A DNA stretch of 64,000 bases from Brachybacterium paraconglomeratum. GTDB taxonomy: Bacteria > Actinomycetota > Actinomycetes > Actinomycetales > Dermabacteraceae. Positions 25,701 to 33,729 of this stretch are shown piece by piece (within the stretch, counting starts at the first letter, position 1; every line of letters starts with the position of its first letter). Below the pieces are notes generated by a model. That model searched no databases, had not been told where the DNA came from, and saw nothing but the letters and a program-made list of their open reading frames with translations. The DNA lies in the NCBI RefSeq assembly GCF_003994255.1, contig NZ_ML133854.1, positions 1 through 64,000 on the forward strand, in the 5' to 3' direction. The position numbers were made by a program, and so were the translations under genes.

Positions 25701-27369
25701 CGCGACCGAGGGGCTGCGCGGCTTCGCCCAGCGCCGCGCCCTGGTCGGCGAGGTCGTGGCGGTGCCGAGCCCCGTCGCCCCCGAGCAGGACCGCCTGGTC
25801 ACCGTCGAGAACGGCCGCGGCCCGGTCACCGAGGGGACGGAGTACGTCGAGTCCACCGAGGCGGAGCTGCGCCGTGTCACCGACCTCGTGATCGAGCACG
25901 CCCGCACCCGCCCCGAGCGGTCCCTGGCCGTGCTCACTTTCACCGAGGAGCACGCCCGGCGCCTGATGGAGCGGATCATGAACACCGTCTCCGTCATCCC
26001 GGCGCTGCGCGACTACTTCGACCCCGGCGCCCGCGAGGTCTTCACCGTGCTGCCCGCCGCGCAGGCCACCTCCGTGCTGCGCGACGACATCATCGTCTCG
26101 ATCGGCTTCGGGAAGACCCCGCACGGCCGGCTGCTGCACCGCTTCGGACCGCTGTCCGAGGAGAGCGGCCGCAAGGCCCTCGCCACCGTCATCACCCGCG
26201 CCCGCGGCCGCACCACCGTGGTCTCCTCGCTGGCCGTGCAGGACCTCGACCACGCCCGGCTGCGCTCCGACGGCGCCCGGGACCTGCGCGCCCTGCTCTG
26301 GGTGCTGCAGGGCGGGCACGACGTCCCCGTCGTCCCCCATGTCGCCGCGCTCACCGGCAGCGACGAGGAGATCGCTCCGCCCGCCCCCGAGCTGCCGCGC
26401 GCCGCACCCGCTCCGAACGGGAGCGAGGGCCCCGTGCAGGAGGGCCGCGGCGGCGCCGCACCGGAGCCGGCCGCGTCCGCGGAGCCGGCGCACGCGCAGG
26501 AGCTCTCCGACGAGGACCTCGACGCCGCGATCGAGGCGGCGCTGGCCCGCAAGTCCGCCGCCTCCCCGCGGAGCGCGGACCCCGAGACCGACGGCGCCGT
26601 GACCGGACAGGAGACGGAGCAGCCGGCGGCGGAGTCCGACGACGCTGCCCGGGCCGCGGCCGGTGGCGCTGCCGGTTCCGACGCCCCCGCGGGCGTCGAT
26701 GCGCCGTCCGACGTCGACGAGCCCGCCCCCGCGCGGCCCGAGCCGGAGGCCGAGCGAGCCCCGCGCGAGCTCGAGACCGACGCCCTCGTCCAGGACCTCG
26801 CGGACCGCCTGCGCCGGCTCGGCCTGCTGGTCGAGCGGGACTTCGGCCTGTCCGCGGACCGGATCGAGCTCGCGTTCGGCCATCCGGACATGCCCGGCCG
26901 ACTGCTGCTGGCCGTGGACACCGACGGCGACCACTACGTCGACACCCCCAGCCAGCGCGAGCGCGACCGGCTGCGGGCCGAGCGCCTCGAGGCCGCCGGA
27001 TGGGCGACCGAGCGCGTGTGGTCCTGGGCCCTGTTCATCGACCCCGACGGGGAGGCCGAGCGGATCCGTCGCGCCCTGGACCGGGCGCTGCGCCTGGTCC
27101 AGGCGGAGGAGAGCTCCGACTCGCCCTCCGGCGTCGGCACGATCCGCCATCGTCTGCCCCGCCCGCAGATCCCCGCCGGTCACCCGCTGAGCTTCTACTC
27201 CAGCGACGACTTCGACGCGGTGGTGGAGTACATCTGCTCCGACGGCCGCGCCCGGCTCGAGGAGCACCTGGCCACCGAGGTGCGCAGCTTCCTCGGCTTC
27301 GAGCAGCGTTCCGTGCTGCTGGACGTCTCCGTCTCCAGCGCGATCCGCCGCTACCAGGAGCGGCAGTGA
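22741..27369 (+). CDS. SF1 helicase-like protein with degenerate ATPase motifs and C-terminal Vsr-like (MTES_1575) nuclease domain
   Basis: A 1542-residue protein. The layout follows actinobacterial DUF4011/AAA-type SF1 helicase homologues. The Walker A position reads VPTPPGTTSLDLVVDL (about residues 382-397), without the GK(S/T); the motif II position reads VLIVADGGRLPTAAALPSIV (about 925-945) instead of DEA; yet the motif VI region VITRARGRTTVVSSL (about 1149) is well kept. After an Ala/Glu/Pro linker (about 1205-1340) comes a PD-(D/E)XK-like domain with RIELAFGHPDMPGRLLLAVD and RERDRLRAERLEAAGW (about 1380-1425), then the usual C-terminal SDGRARLEE segment. The ATPase may be inactive or use a non-standard loop. 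It is translationally coupled to the 86-residue protein. Confidence 0.8.
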   Translation: MWSFLRGKKRPESTDQEAPSRDDALSALARERRGERSGDQQEAPASPDPAPAAPQREEPPAEPARTGGYEVVLDHRFDEVGAGIAPEQDEDGVPVVRREHRPLSREDRVADALDRWAQQITGGVTAPSFLTQIRAGGTVLDLTHSHPSGLAQLLAGRGPTRLSSLVREVGALADARAHARTIREVAERHAEEVGLTTCHLGIGEAIWYPEDGSEPIHAPVLVRPVTLRLRGNAREDVDLEVDATADLNPVLLRALREAGVAVDARALLATTDGAHGFDPNPVLDAFRSLGQPLTGFRVLHALVVGNMMDAAGSVAEDLAEAREDWAASPLVAALAGDETARTEVQDAEGTELPSVPEDELVAAVDPGHRAVLERVLAGGDLAVPTPPGTTSLDLVVDLAEELNARGKSVLIVSQRRRNLSQLVEIARRRGLDELVFDLSPDPSLQRNASASLLRSLRRAGSHGLGPDDAAPEELGASRDILVGHVEAMHRIQEPWDASAHDAISALAALTRLHPAPRTSVRLPGSVAAQMVGEDRDRYTEALREAAEVGVLSTGPEQTAWYGAPISSDTQASRAEELVDQLRGEILPQLRRAGARAGGELGLREPATLVQLGERLALLDRVQALLGTFQSAVFAAPLPDLVAATADKRWREERGVEMGFGARRRLKKEAAALQRPAALSPDLHRDLGEARDVVEEWRRHAAEAEGSPSRPSLPEDLEQIHRIAARSQKVLDELAVLLDGTPAGADLARTDLDELERRVEALAADRSDLETLPRRTELLRRLGFDGLGELVEDLRARRVPIDQVGAELELAWWRSVLEMIAGAEPTISQYDGTSLSQVAERFRRLDSAYLSDASARVHAAADETRVATMKLYPDTSRAAIAELARSSTVSIRDLAAKYEDILFAARPAWLASPYLVPQVIPRGRHFDVLIVADGGRLPTAAALPSIVRASQTVVVGDVLEYGGDSVPSLLDDMLRIAPHQEILRDPHPATEGLRGFAQRRALVGEVVAVPSPVAPEQDRLVTVENGRGPVTEGTEYVESTEAELRRVTDLVIEHARTRPERSLAVLTFTEEHARRLMERIMNTVSVIPALRDYFDPGAREVFTVLPAAQATSVLRDDIIVSIGFGKTPHGRLLHRFGPLSEESGRKALATVITRARGRTTVVSSLAVQDLDHARLRSDGARDLRALLWVLQGGHDVPVVPHVAALTGSDEEIAPPAPELPRAAPAPNGSEGPVQEGRGGAAPEPAASAEPAHAQELSDEDLDAAIEAALARKSAASPRSADPETDGAVTGQETEQPAAESDDAARAAAGGAAGSDAPAGVDAPSDVDEPAPARPEPEAERAPRELETDALVQDLADRLRRLGLLVERDFGLSADRIELAFGHPDMPGRLLLAVDTDGDHYVDTPSQRERDRLRAERLEAAGWATERVWSWALFIDPDGEAERIRRALDRALRLVQAEESSDSPSGVGTIRHRLPRPQIPAGHPLSFYSSDDFDAVVEYICSDGRARLEEHLATEVRSFLGFEQRSVLLDVSVSSAIRRYQERQ

Positions 27370-27626
27370 GCACCGGCTCCGCGGCCGACGGGGAAGCGTC
27401 GGCCCGTGGGAGAGCGGCGAGGCCCGTCCGCCGGGTCGTCGTCTCCTCCGTGACCGGCAAGCCGATCGACTGGGAGGCGCAGGACGCGGCCGCCCCCGCC
27501 GCCTCCCGCGGCGAGGAGCCGAAGGTGCTCCCGGACCGCCTCGCCGAGGACGCCCCCGAGCCCGGGGCCGACGAGTCCAACGACGCCCGCCTCAGCGGCG
27601 ACGTGCCCCCGCACTGGGGTCGCTGA
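27366..27626 (+). CDS. small hypothetical protein coupled to the helicase-like gene
   Basis: An 86-residue protein starting at GTG 27366, whose TG is shared with the helicase stop (GTGA), so the two are co-translated. It begins with basic RAARPVRRVVVSSVTGKPID and ends with acidic sequence and the tail DVPPHWGR. I believe similar short proteins with a P-P-H-W tail follow this helicase family in other Micrococcales, but this needs a search. Composition suggests a disordered partner or adaptor. Function unknown. Confidence 0.65.
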   Translation: MSTGSAADGEASARGRAARPVRRVVVSSVTGKPIDWEAQDAAAPAASRGEEPKVLPDRLAEDAPEPGADESNDARLSGDVPPHWGR

Positions 27627-27662
27627 GGCGGTGCACGGACGGGCGCTGGGTGCCCGGCTCGG

Positions 27663-28172
27663 TCAGGGATGGACGATCAGGCGAAGTCCCTCGTCCTCCG
27701 AAGGTTCCTCGATCAGACCGGCCAAGTGGTAATTCCCCGCCAGATCCACCGTATGTGCATACGCCGTGCCTGCCTCGGTCCGGGCTCGGGCCCGTCGGGT
27801 GGACTCCTCGAGCGGGGTCGTCAGACGGTGCAGCAGCACCTCGGCGCCGGCCCGTCGAGCCCGCGCGATCCCGTCGGCCCGGCGATCCCGCGACCAGGCG
27901 TTCCAGTCCAGGATCGCGTCGCTCCCCGTGCGCAGCACCTGCTCGGCGATGTCGCCCAGCAGTGCCCTCACGACGGCCGCTCGCTCGCCGTACGCCGTGT
28001 CCTCCACGGTGAGCTCCGGATTCAGACGCAGCATCCACTCGTCCAGCGTCAGGCGCACTGCGGGCGACTCCGCCTCCAGGCGGCGGGCGAGGGTGGACTT
28101 CCCCGAACCAACCAGACCGCACAGGAGATGAAGACGCGGTCGGGCGGTATTGGGGCCGGATGCGTCACTCAC
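27663..28172 (-). CDS. P-loop ATP-binding protein/kinase (zeta-toxin or AAA-like)
   Basis: A 169-residue single-domain P-loop protein: Walker A GLVGSGKSTLARRLE at about residue 22, LTLDEWMLRLNPE, then AILDWNAWSRDRRADGIARA, an arrangement typical of small kinases that phosphorylate sugars or nucleotides (predicted kinases of the zeta-toxin/gluconokinase type). It does not overlap or pair with an antitoxin gene, so a housekeeping kinase is more likely than a toxin. GTG at 28172 is set by a leaderless promoter. Confidence 0.75.
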   Translation of the reverse strand: MSDASGPNTARPRLHLLCGLVGSGKSTLARRLEAESPAVRLTLDEWMLRLNPELTVEDTAYGERAAVVRALLGDIAEQVLRTGSDAILDWNAWSRDRRADGIARARRAGAEVLLHRLTTPLEESTRRARARTEAGTAYAHTVDLAGNYHLAGLIEEPSEDEGLRLIVHP

Positions 28173-28179
28173 GCAGTCG

Positions 28180-28185
28180 ACGATA
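28180..28185 (-). promoter_or_regulatory. leaderless -10 hexamer of the P-loop kinase gene
   Basis: TATCGT on the minus strand, seven bases before the GTG at 28172. Confidence 0.55.
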
Positions 28186-28208
28186 TCGGTGCTGGCGCTG
28201 CACCTCCG

Positions 28209-28214
28209 TAGGCT
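28209..28214 (+). promoter_or_regulatory. leaderless -10 hexamer of the DUF368 gene
   Basis: TAGGCT, six bases, then ATG at 28221. It sits only 23 bases from the divergent kinase promoter, so the two probably compete. Confidence 0.6.
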
Positions 28215-28220
28215 CGGGCC

Positions 28221-29150
28221 ATGACGGACACCGCCCCCGCCGCCGCGCCCGCCGACACCGCCCTCCCGCGCCACCGCAACCCGCTCGGGAACCTCCTGCG
28301 CGGCGCGCTGATCGGGGTGGTCGAGACCGTGCCCGGCGTCAGCGGCGGCACCGTCGCGCTGGTCACCGGGATCTACGACGAGCTGATCGAGGCGGGGCAC
28401 CGGATCACCGCCGCCGCTCGTCGCCTCGTGACCGGGCCGGATCGCCTCGCCGGAGCGCGTGAGCAGCTGCGCGGCGTGAACTGGCTGCTCGTCCTCCCGC
28501 TGCTGGTCGGCATGGCAGCGGCCGTCCTCACCGTCGCCGGGCCCGTCGCAGGTCTCGTCGAGAGCCACCCCGAGACGATGCGCGCCCTGTTCCTCGGCCT
28601 CGTCGCCGGCTCCGTGCTGGTGCCCGTGCGGCTCTCCGGCGGGGCGTGGCGCGGAGCGGAGCTCGGCCTGTTCGCCCTCGGCGCGGTCGGCGGGCTGCTG
28701 CTGACCTCCCTGCCCTCGACCTCCCTCGAGCCGAGCCCGTGGGTGGTCGCCCCTGCCGCCGCGATCGCCGTGTGCGCGCTCGTGCTGCCCGGTGTCTCGG
28801 GGTCCTTCCTGCTGCTGAGCGTCGGCCTCTACCAGCCCACCCTGCAGGCCGTGGACCAGCGGGACCTCGGCTACATCGCCTGGTTCGGGCTGTGGGCGCT
28901 CGTGGGGCTCGTCGTCATCGTGAAGCTCATGCGGATCCTGCTGACCCGTCACCACCGCGGCACCATGGTGGTGCTCGCAGGCCTCATGATCGGCGCCCTG
29001 CGCAGCCTCTGGCCGTGGCAGGACGCCTCGGGCGCCCTGCAGGGCCCGGGCGCGGACTGGCCGCTGATGCTGCTGCTCGCCCTCGTCGGCGTGGCGGCCG
29101 TGCAGCTGCTCGTCCTCGTCGAGTCCCGCCTCGCCGCCCGCACGCCGTAG
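28221..29150 (+). CDS. DUF368 family membrane protein
   Basis: A 309-residue protein with about eight membrane segments. The family hallmark is near the N-terminus: VETVPGVSGGTVALVTGIYD. A second related loop, LVLPGVSGSFLLLSVGLY, lies in the second half, giving the duplicated P-G-V-S-G re-entrant pattern. DUF368 proteins (PopT) are linked in other bacteria to recycling undecaprenyl phosphate or teichoic-acid lipid carriers across the membrane; that role is inference here. Single gene with a leaderless promoter, 61 bases before proC. Confidence 0.85.
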   Translation: MTDTAPAAAPADTALPRHRNPLGNLLRGALIGVVETVPGVSGGTVALVTGIYDELIEAGHRITAAARRLVTGPDRLAGAREQLRGVNWLLVLPLLVGMAAAVLTVAGPVAGLVESHPETMRALFLGLVAGSVLVPVRLSGGAWRGAELGLFALGAVGGLLLTSLPSTSLEPSPWVVAPAAAIAVCALVLPGVSGSFLLLSVGLYQPTLQAVDQRDLGYIAWFGLWALVGLVVIVKLMRILLTRHHRGTMVVLAGLMIGALRSLWPWQDASGALQGPGADWPLMLLLALVGVAAVQLLVLVESRLAARTP

Positions 29151-29199
29151 GCCCGAGGGCGCCCACCGGGACGGCCCCCATGGTCCAGCGCCTGCGCCG

Positions 29200-29205
29200 T
29201 ACCCT
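29200..29205 (+). promoter_or_regulatory. leaderless -10 hexamer of proC
   Basis: TACCCT, six bases, then ATG at 29212. Confidence 0.6.
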
Positions 29206-29211
29206 GACGGC

Positions 29212-30051
29212 ATGACTGACACGAGCACCGACAGCATCGACCTCTCCGCCATCCGCGTCGCCCTGATCGGGGCCGGGAACATGGGCGGGCCCGTCGGCCG
29301 CACCATGCTCGACGCCGGCGTGCGCCCCGAGAACCTGCGGATCGCGAACTCGATCCCGACCAGCAGCGAGCGCGCCGCGGAGGAGCTCGGCGCGACCGCC
29401 GCCGCCTCCCGCGCCGAGGCGATCGAGGGCGCCGACGTCGTCGTCCTCGGCGTGAAGCCCTACCAGATCCTCGACCTCGTCGCCGAGCTGCGGGACGACC
29501 TCCCCGACGGCGCCGTGGTGCTCTCCCTCGCCGCCGGCACCACCCTCGCGCAGATCCAGGACGCGCTCCCGTCGGACGCCGCCGTCGCCCGTGCCATGCC
29601 GAACACCCCCATCTCGGTGGGGGAGGGGGCCGTGGGCCTCATGCGCGGCGACGCCGTCTCCGACGAGCAGCATGCGCTGCTGCACGCCCTGTTCTCGAGC
29701 GCCGGCGTGGCCGTGGACATCACCGAGGAGCAGGTCCACGCCTTCATCGGCACCGCCGGCTCGATGCCCGCCTTCGTCTTCACGATCATCGAGGCGATGA
29801 CCGACGAGGCCGTGCGGCTCGGGCTGAAGCGCGACCTCGCCGCCTCCCTCGTGCAGCAGACGGTGCGCGGCGCCGCGACCATGCTCACCGAGAGCGGCAC
29901 CCACCCGGCCGTCGCGAAGAACGCAGTCTCCAGCCCCGGCGGCACCACCGTGCAGGGCCTCGCCGCCCTCGAGCGGGAGGGCGTGCGCGCCGGCGTCGCC
30001 GCCGCCATGGCCGCCGCGGCCGACTCCTCCCGCGCGATGAGCCGGGGCTGA
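29212..30051 (+). CDS. proC: pyrroline-5-carboxylate reductase
   Basis: A 279-residue enzyme catalysing the last step of proline synthesis, reducing 1-pyrroline-5-carboxylate with NAD(P)H. The N-terminal Rossmann fingerprint is VALIGAGNMGGPV; the middle shows VLGVKPYQ and ARAMPNTPISVGEGA; the C-terminal helical dimerisation region carries the family signature around TMLTESGTHPAVAKNAVSSP and GGTTVQGL. Length is standard. Proline is an osmoprotectant, so this fits with the betaine importer and potassium uptake genes in the same window, although they are not one operon. Confidence 0.95.
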   Translation: MTDTSTDSIDLSAIRVALIGAGNMGGPVGRTMLDAGVRPENLRIANSIPTSSERAAEELGATAAASRAEAIEGADVVVLGVKPYQILDLVAELRDDLPDGAVVLSLAAGTTLAQIQDALPSDAAVARAMPNTPISVGEGAVGLMRGDAVSDEQHALLHALFSSAGVAVDITEEQVHAFIGTAGSMPAFVFTIIEAMTDEAVRLGLKRDLAASLVQQTVRGAATMLTESGTHPAVAKNAVSSPGGTTVQGLAALEREGVRAGVAAAMAAAADSSRAMSRG

Positions 30052-30135
30052 TCGCCCCGACCGGCGCGCACGGCCGCCTCAGGGGAGGGGCGGGCCCGGG
30101 TGCCGTGGGGGAGGGCGGGGCGTGGACGGGCTCCT

Positions 30136-30173
30136 GGTGACACGCGGTGGCATATATGCCGCAGCGTGCCACC
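30136..30173. terminator. hairpin between proC and ktrA
   Basis: A dyad centred on GGCATATATGCC with outer arms GGTGACACGC and GCGTGCCACC (two mismatches overall) lies between convergent stops. The AT-rich centre is unusual for a terminator and could also be a protein-binding site. Confidence 0.5.
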
Positions 30174-30202
30174 GACGTCCCGTCCCCGTCCCCGCCCCGG
30201 GC

Positions 30203-30868
30203 TCAGGCGCGCTGGGAGAACTTCTCGATCTGGCCCGTGCGGCCGGAGACGATCAGCAGGTCGTGCGCGGCGACCATCGTCTCCGGCACCGCGTAGGTGA
30301 AGTCCTTGCCCGGTGACTTCACGCCTACCACGGTCACGCCGAAGCGCTGGCGGATGTCGGAGTCGGCGAGGGTCATGCCCTGCACCTCGCGCGGCGGGCG
30401 CATCTTCACGATCGCGAAGTCGTCGTCGAACTCGATGAAGTCCATGAGGCGGCCGTTGACCAGGTGCGCGACCCGCTTGCCGGCATCGGCCTCGGGGTAG
30501 ACGACGTGGTGGGCGCCGATGCGCTGCAGGATCCGGCCGTGGGCGGGCGAGATCGCCTTCGCCCAGATCACGGGCTTGCCGAGGTCCACGAGGTTCGTCG
30601 CGATCAGCACGCTGGACTCGATCGAGGTGCCCACGCCCACTACCGCGATGCGGAAGTCGCCGGCACCGACCTGCTCGAGCACCTCGGGCTGGGTCGCATC
30701 GGCCCGCACCACGTGGGTGAGCTGGCCGGAGTACTTCTGGACGAGGTCCGGATCGGTGTCGATCGCGAGCACCTGCGTGCCGAGCTTCTCGAGGGTCAGG
30801 GCGATCGCGGCGCCGAAGCGGCCCAGGCCGATCACGAGGACGCCCTCGTCGCGGGCGGTGCGGGGCAT
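30203..30868 (-). CDS. Trk/Ktr potassium uptake regulatory subunit (KtrA-like)
   Basis: A 221-residue cytoplasmic RCK protein. RCK-N has the dinucleotide-binding fold VLVIGLGRFGAAIALTLEK with acidic D after beta-2 (AIDTDPDLV), and RCK-C follows from about residue 140 (FAIVKMRPPREVQGMTL). In this family NAD(H), ATP/ADP or c-di-AMP gate the partner channel. AAGGAG before ATG at 30868 supports the start. The gene lies 75 bases downstream of the TrkH/KtrB-like gene on the same strand, forming a KtrAB pair. Confidence 0.9.
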   Translation of the reverse strand: MPRTARDEGVLVIGLGRFGAAIALTLEKLGTQVLAIDTDPDLVQKYSGQLTHVVRADATQPEVLEQVGAGDFRIAVVGVGTSIESSVLIATNLVDLGKPVIWAKAISPAHGRILQRIGAHHVVYPEADAGKRVAHLVNGRLMDFIEFDDDFAIVKMRPPREVQGMTLADSDIRQRFGVTVVGVKSPGKDFTYAVPETMVAAHDLLIVSGRTGQIEKFSQRA

Positions 30869-30943
30869 GACGGCTCCTTCAGGTCGGGCGCGGTCGGGGG
30901 TCGGGTCGGGGCCGGCTCAGTCTAGGCCGGTCCCCGTCGGGGC

Positions 30944-32359
30944 TCAGCCCACGATCGGCCGCTCCTCGGGGTACTGGATCATCCGCACTCGGGAGCGGAC
31001 GGCGAGGGCTGCGCCGAGGGTCATCGGGCCCAGGCGTCCCACGTACATGCACAGCGCGAGGACGGCCTTCGCCTCGGTGGGCAGGGACGGGGTGATCCCG
31101 GTGGACAGCCCCACGGTGCCGAAGGCGGACAGCGACTCGAAGAGCACCTGGTCCAGCGAGTACGGGGTCATCCGCAGCAGCACGAAGGTCGCCGCGAACA
31201 CGATCGTGGCGCTCATGACGAGCACCCCGATGGCCTGGCGGATCGTGTCGTGAGGGATGCGCCGGCCGAACACCTCGACGTCGGGGTTGCCTCGGATCTC
31301 CGCCCAGATCGACAGCATCAGCAGCGCGAAGGTGGTCACGCGGATGCCGCCCGCGGTGGAGCCGGAGCCGCCGCCGATGAACATCAGCAGGTCCGTCAGC
31401 AGGCGCGACTCGGTGGTCATCTGGCCGACGTCCAGCGTCGCGAAGCCGCCCGATCGCGGCATGATCGCGGCGAACCCGGCGGCGAGCACCTTCGTGCCCA
31501 CGCCCTCGTTCCCCAGGGTGGCGGGGTTGGACCACTCCATCGTGAGATAGCCGCCGAACCCGACCACCAGCAGCAGCGCCGTCGTGGTGAGGGTCAGCTT
31601 CGCGTGGACGCTCCACCTCCGCGGGGTGCGCAGCTTCCGCACCACCACCAGGATCACGGGGAAGCCGAGGGAGCCGACCAGCACGGCGAGACCGATCGGG
31701 ATCGAGAAGAACGGATCGCCGAGGTACTGCGCGGTGCCCGCGGCCTCGGGCACGAAGCCCGCGTTGTTGAAGGCGCTGATCGCATAGAACAGACCCAGGA
31801 ACAGCGACTCCCCGACCCCGTGCTCGGTGACGAACATGTACGGGGTCAGGGCCACGAAGGTCGCGATCTCGAAGGCGGTGGAGGTGATGAGGATGACCCG
31901 CAGCACCCCGCCCACCTCGGCGAGCCGCTCGGCGCGGGTCTCCTGCGCGGTGATCACCCGCTGGGCGAGACCGAGCCGGTGCATCACCGAGATGCTCAGC
32001 AGGGAGGCGACGGTCATCAGCCCCAGGCCGCCGAGCTTCACCGCGACCATGATCACGGTCAGCCCGAAGGTCGACCAGTGGGTGCCGGTGTCGACGGTGA
32101 CGAGCCCGGTCACGCAGATCGCGGAGACGGCGGTGAACAGTGCGTCGATGAGGTCGGTGCCCTGACCGTCGCGCGTCGCGATCGGCAGCGAGAGGAGCGC
32201 CGTGAACACGCCGATCAGCAGGGTGAACACACCCAGCGCGATCCGGGCCGGGGTCGCCTTGGACAGCGACCTGGCGTGATCGCGCAGGCCCTGCCGGCGG
32301 GCGCGCGGGGCAGGGCCGGACAGCCGCCGGCGGGTGGGCCGGGTCCCCCGTTCGGTCAT
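30944..32359 (-). CDS. TrkH/KtrB family potassium transporter
   Basis: A 471-residue membrane protein built of four M1-P-M2 repeats. The selectivity-filter glycines can be seen in AICVTGLVTVD, AFNNAGFVPEA, GGSGSTAGGIRV and TVGLSTGITPS. The intramembrane region before the third filter is followed by the expected gating-loop segment. GAGGGA lies four bases before ATG at 32359; a longer upstream frame lacks such a site. It imports K+ (with Na+ or H+) under control of the KtrA-like protein encoded next. The N-terminus is Arg-rich and cytoplasmic. Confidence 0.9.
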   Translation of the reverse strand: MTERGTRPTRRRLSGPAPRARRQGLRDHARSLSKATPARIALGVFTLLIGVFTALLSLPIATRDGQGTDLIDALFTAVSAICVTGLVTVDTGTHWSTFGLTVIMVAVKLGGLGLMTVASLLSISVMHRLGLAQRVITAQETRAERLAEVGGVLRVILITSTAFEIATFVALTPYMFVTEHGVGESLFLGLFYAISAFNNAGFVPEAAGTAQYLGDPFFSIPIGLAVLVGSLGFPVILVVVRKLRTPRRWSVHAKLTLTTTALLLVVGFGGYLTMEWSNPATLGNEGVGTKVLAAGFAAIMPRSGGFATLDVGQMTTESRLLTDLLMFIGGGSGSTAGGIRVTTFALLMLSIWAEIRGNPDVEVFGRRIPHDTIRQAIGVLVMSATIVFAATFVLLRMTPYSLDQVLFESLSAFGTVGLSTGITPSLPTEAKAVLALCMYVGRLGPMTLGAALAVRSRVRMIQYPEERPIVG

Positions 32360-32448
32360 CGCATCCCTCGTGCTCGTGGCGACCGGCGGTCGCGTCCGCG
32401 GCAGTCTAGACCCGTCCCGCGCGAACACCCGTCCCTCGCGATCCTCGG

Positions 32449-32454
32449 TACGCT
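32449..32454 (+). promoter_or_regulatory. leaderless -10 hexamer of the acuC-like gene
   Basis: TACGCT, six bases, then ATG at 32461. Confidence 0.6.
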
Positions 32455-32460
32455 CACCCC

Positions 32461-33720
32461 ATGCCCGCCGACGTGCCCGCCCCTGCCCAGGTCCCCGCCC
32501 CCGACGGCGTCGGGATCGTCTGGGACGACGCGCTGTGCGAGTACGACTTCGGGCCCTACCACCCGATGGCCCCGATCCGCCTCACGCTCACCCGGATCCT
32601 CGCGGGCGCGGCCGGGGTGCTGGACCGCGAGTGCGTGCGGACCCTGCCCGCACCCGTCGCGAGCGACGAGGAGCTCCAGGCCGTCCACGACCCCGCGCTG
32701 GTCCAGGCGGTCAGGCGGTCCTCGCCCGGCTTCGAGGGGCTGACCGCCGAGGACCTCGACGAGCTGATCTCCTTCGGCATCGGCGGCGACGACGTCCCGC
32801 CCTTCCCCGGCATGCACACCGCCTCCGCCCGCATCGCCGGCGGCTCCCTCGCCGCGGTCGACGGGATCATCGCCGGCCACGTGCGCAGCGCGGTCAACGT
32901 CGCCGGCGGCATGCACCACGCCAAGCCCGGCAGCGTCTCCGGCTTCTGCGTCTACAACGACGCCGCCCTCGCGGTGCGCCGGGCACTGGATGCGGGTGAG
33001 GAGCGGGTGATGTACGTCGACGTCGACGTCCACCACGGCGACGGCGTCGAGCGCGCCCTGTGGGACGAGCCGCGCGCCGTGACCCTCTCGATCCACGAGA
33101 CGGGGGAGAGGCTCTTCCCCGGCACCGGCTTCGTCCAGGACACCGGCGGACCCTCCGCGCAGGGCACCGCGATCAACGTCCCGCTCCCGCCCCGCACCAC
33201 CGCCGACGGCTGGGTGCGGGCGATCCGTGCGACGGTCCCCGCCCTGGTCCGGGCGGTGAAGCCCACGCTGCTGGTCACCCAGCACGGCGCCGACACCCAC
33301 CGCAGCGACCCGCTGGCCGACTTCTCCGTCACCCTCGAGGCGCAGCGCGAGGTGATGATGCTGATGAAGGAGCTGGCCGACGAGGTGTGCGGCGGGCGCT
33401 GGCTCGCCCTCGGCGGCGGCGGGTACGCGGTGATCGACGTGGTCCCGCGCTCCTGGACCCACCTGCTCGCGGTCGCGACGGGCGAGCCGATCGACCCGGC
33501 CGCCCCGCTGCCGCAGGAGTTCCTCGAGGCGGCCGACCGCGCCCGCACCGAGCACGGCCTCTCACCGGAGCCGTCGGTGCGGCGCTTCGGCGACGACCGC
33601 CCCCTGGCCGTGCGCGACTGGGAGCACGGCTTCGACCCCGAGGACCCGCTCGACCGGGCGGTCCAGGCCGCGCGCCGCGGCGCCTTCCCCGAGTGGGGAC
33701 TGGACCCCTTCCTGGACTGA
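32461..33720 (+). CDS. AcuC-type acetoin utilization/histone-deacetylase family protein
   Basis: A 419-residue zinc amidohydrolase of the class I deacetylase fold. Catalytic features: GGMHHAKPGSVSGFCVYND with the His-His pair, the zinc ligands in VDVDVHHGDGVE, the later Asp ligand in a TQHGADTHRSDPLAD context and the transition-state Tyr in GGGGYAV. In bacteria AcuC deacetylates acetyl-CoA synthetase, restoring its activity; no acs gene is in view. A hairpin closes the gene. Confidence 0.9.
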   Translation: MPADVPAPAQVPAPDGVGIVWDDALCEYDFGPYHPMAPIRLTLTRILAGAAGVLDRECVRTLPAPVASDEELQAVHDPALVQAVRRSSPGFEGLTAEDLDELISFGIGGDDVPPFPGMHTASARIAGGSLAAVDGIIAGHVRSAVNVAGGMHHAKPGSVSGFCVYNDAALAVRRALDAGEERVMYVDVDVHHGDGVERALWDEPRAVTLSIHETGERLFPGTGFVQDTGGPSAQGTAINVPLPPRTTADGWVRAIRATVPALVRAVKPTLLVTQHGADTHRSDPLADFSVTLEAQREVMMLMKELADEVCGGRWLALGGGGYAVIDVVPRSWTHLLAVATGEPIDPAAPLPQEFLEAADRARTEHGLSPEPSVRRFGDDRPLAVRDWEHGFDPEDPLDRAVQAARRGAFPEWGLDPFLD

Positions 33721-33729
33721 GCGGTCCCG

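Noticed and set aside
22225-27267. Very long open frames on the minus strand opposite the helicase-like gene (for example 23998-27267)
   Set aside because: They mirror the real gene in a shadow frame produced by high GC content; the encoded sequence is repetitive Gly/Ala/Arg/Val without any recognisable domain.
22741-28172. Defence island
   Set aside because: Apart from the helicase/nuclease-like protein and its small partner, the neighbours are a kinase-like gene, DUF368 and proC; no methylase, integrase or known defence gene is present.
27663-28172. Zeta toxin of a toxin-antitoxin pair
   Set aside because: The P-loop kinase fold fits, but there is no adjacent epsilon-type antitoxin gene and the gene has its own promoter.
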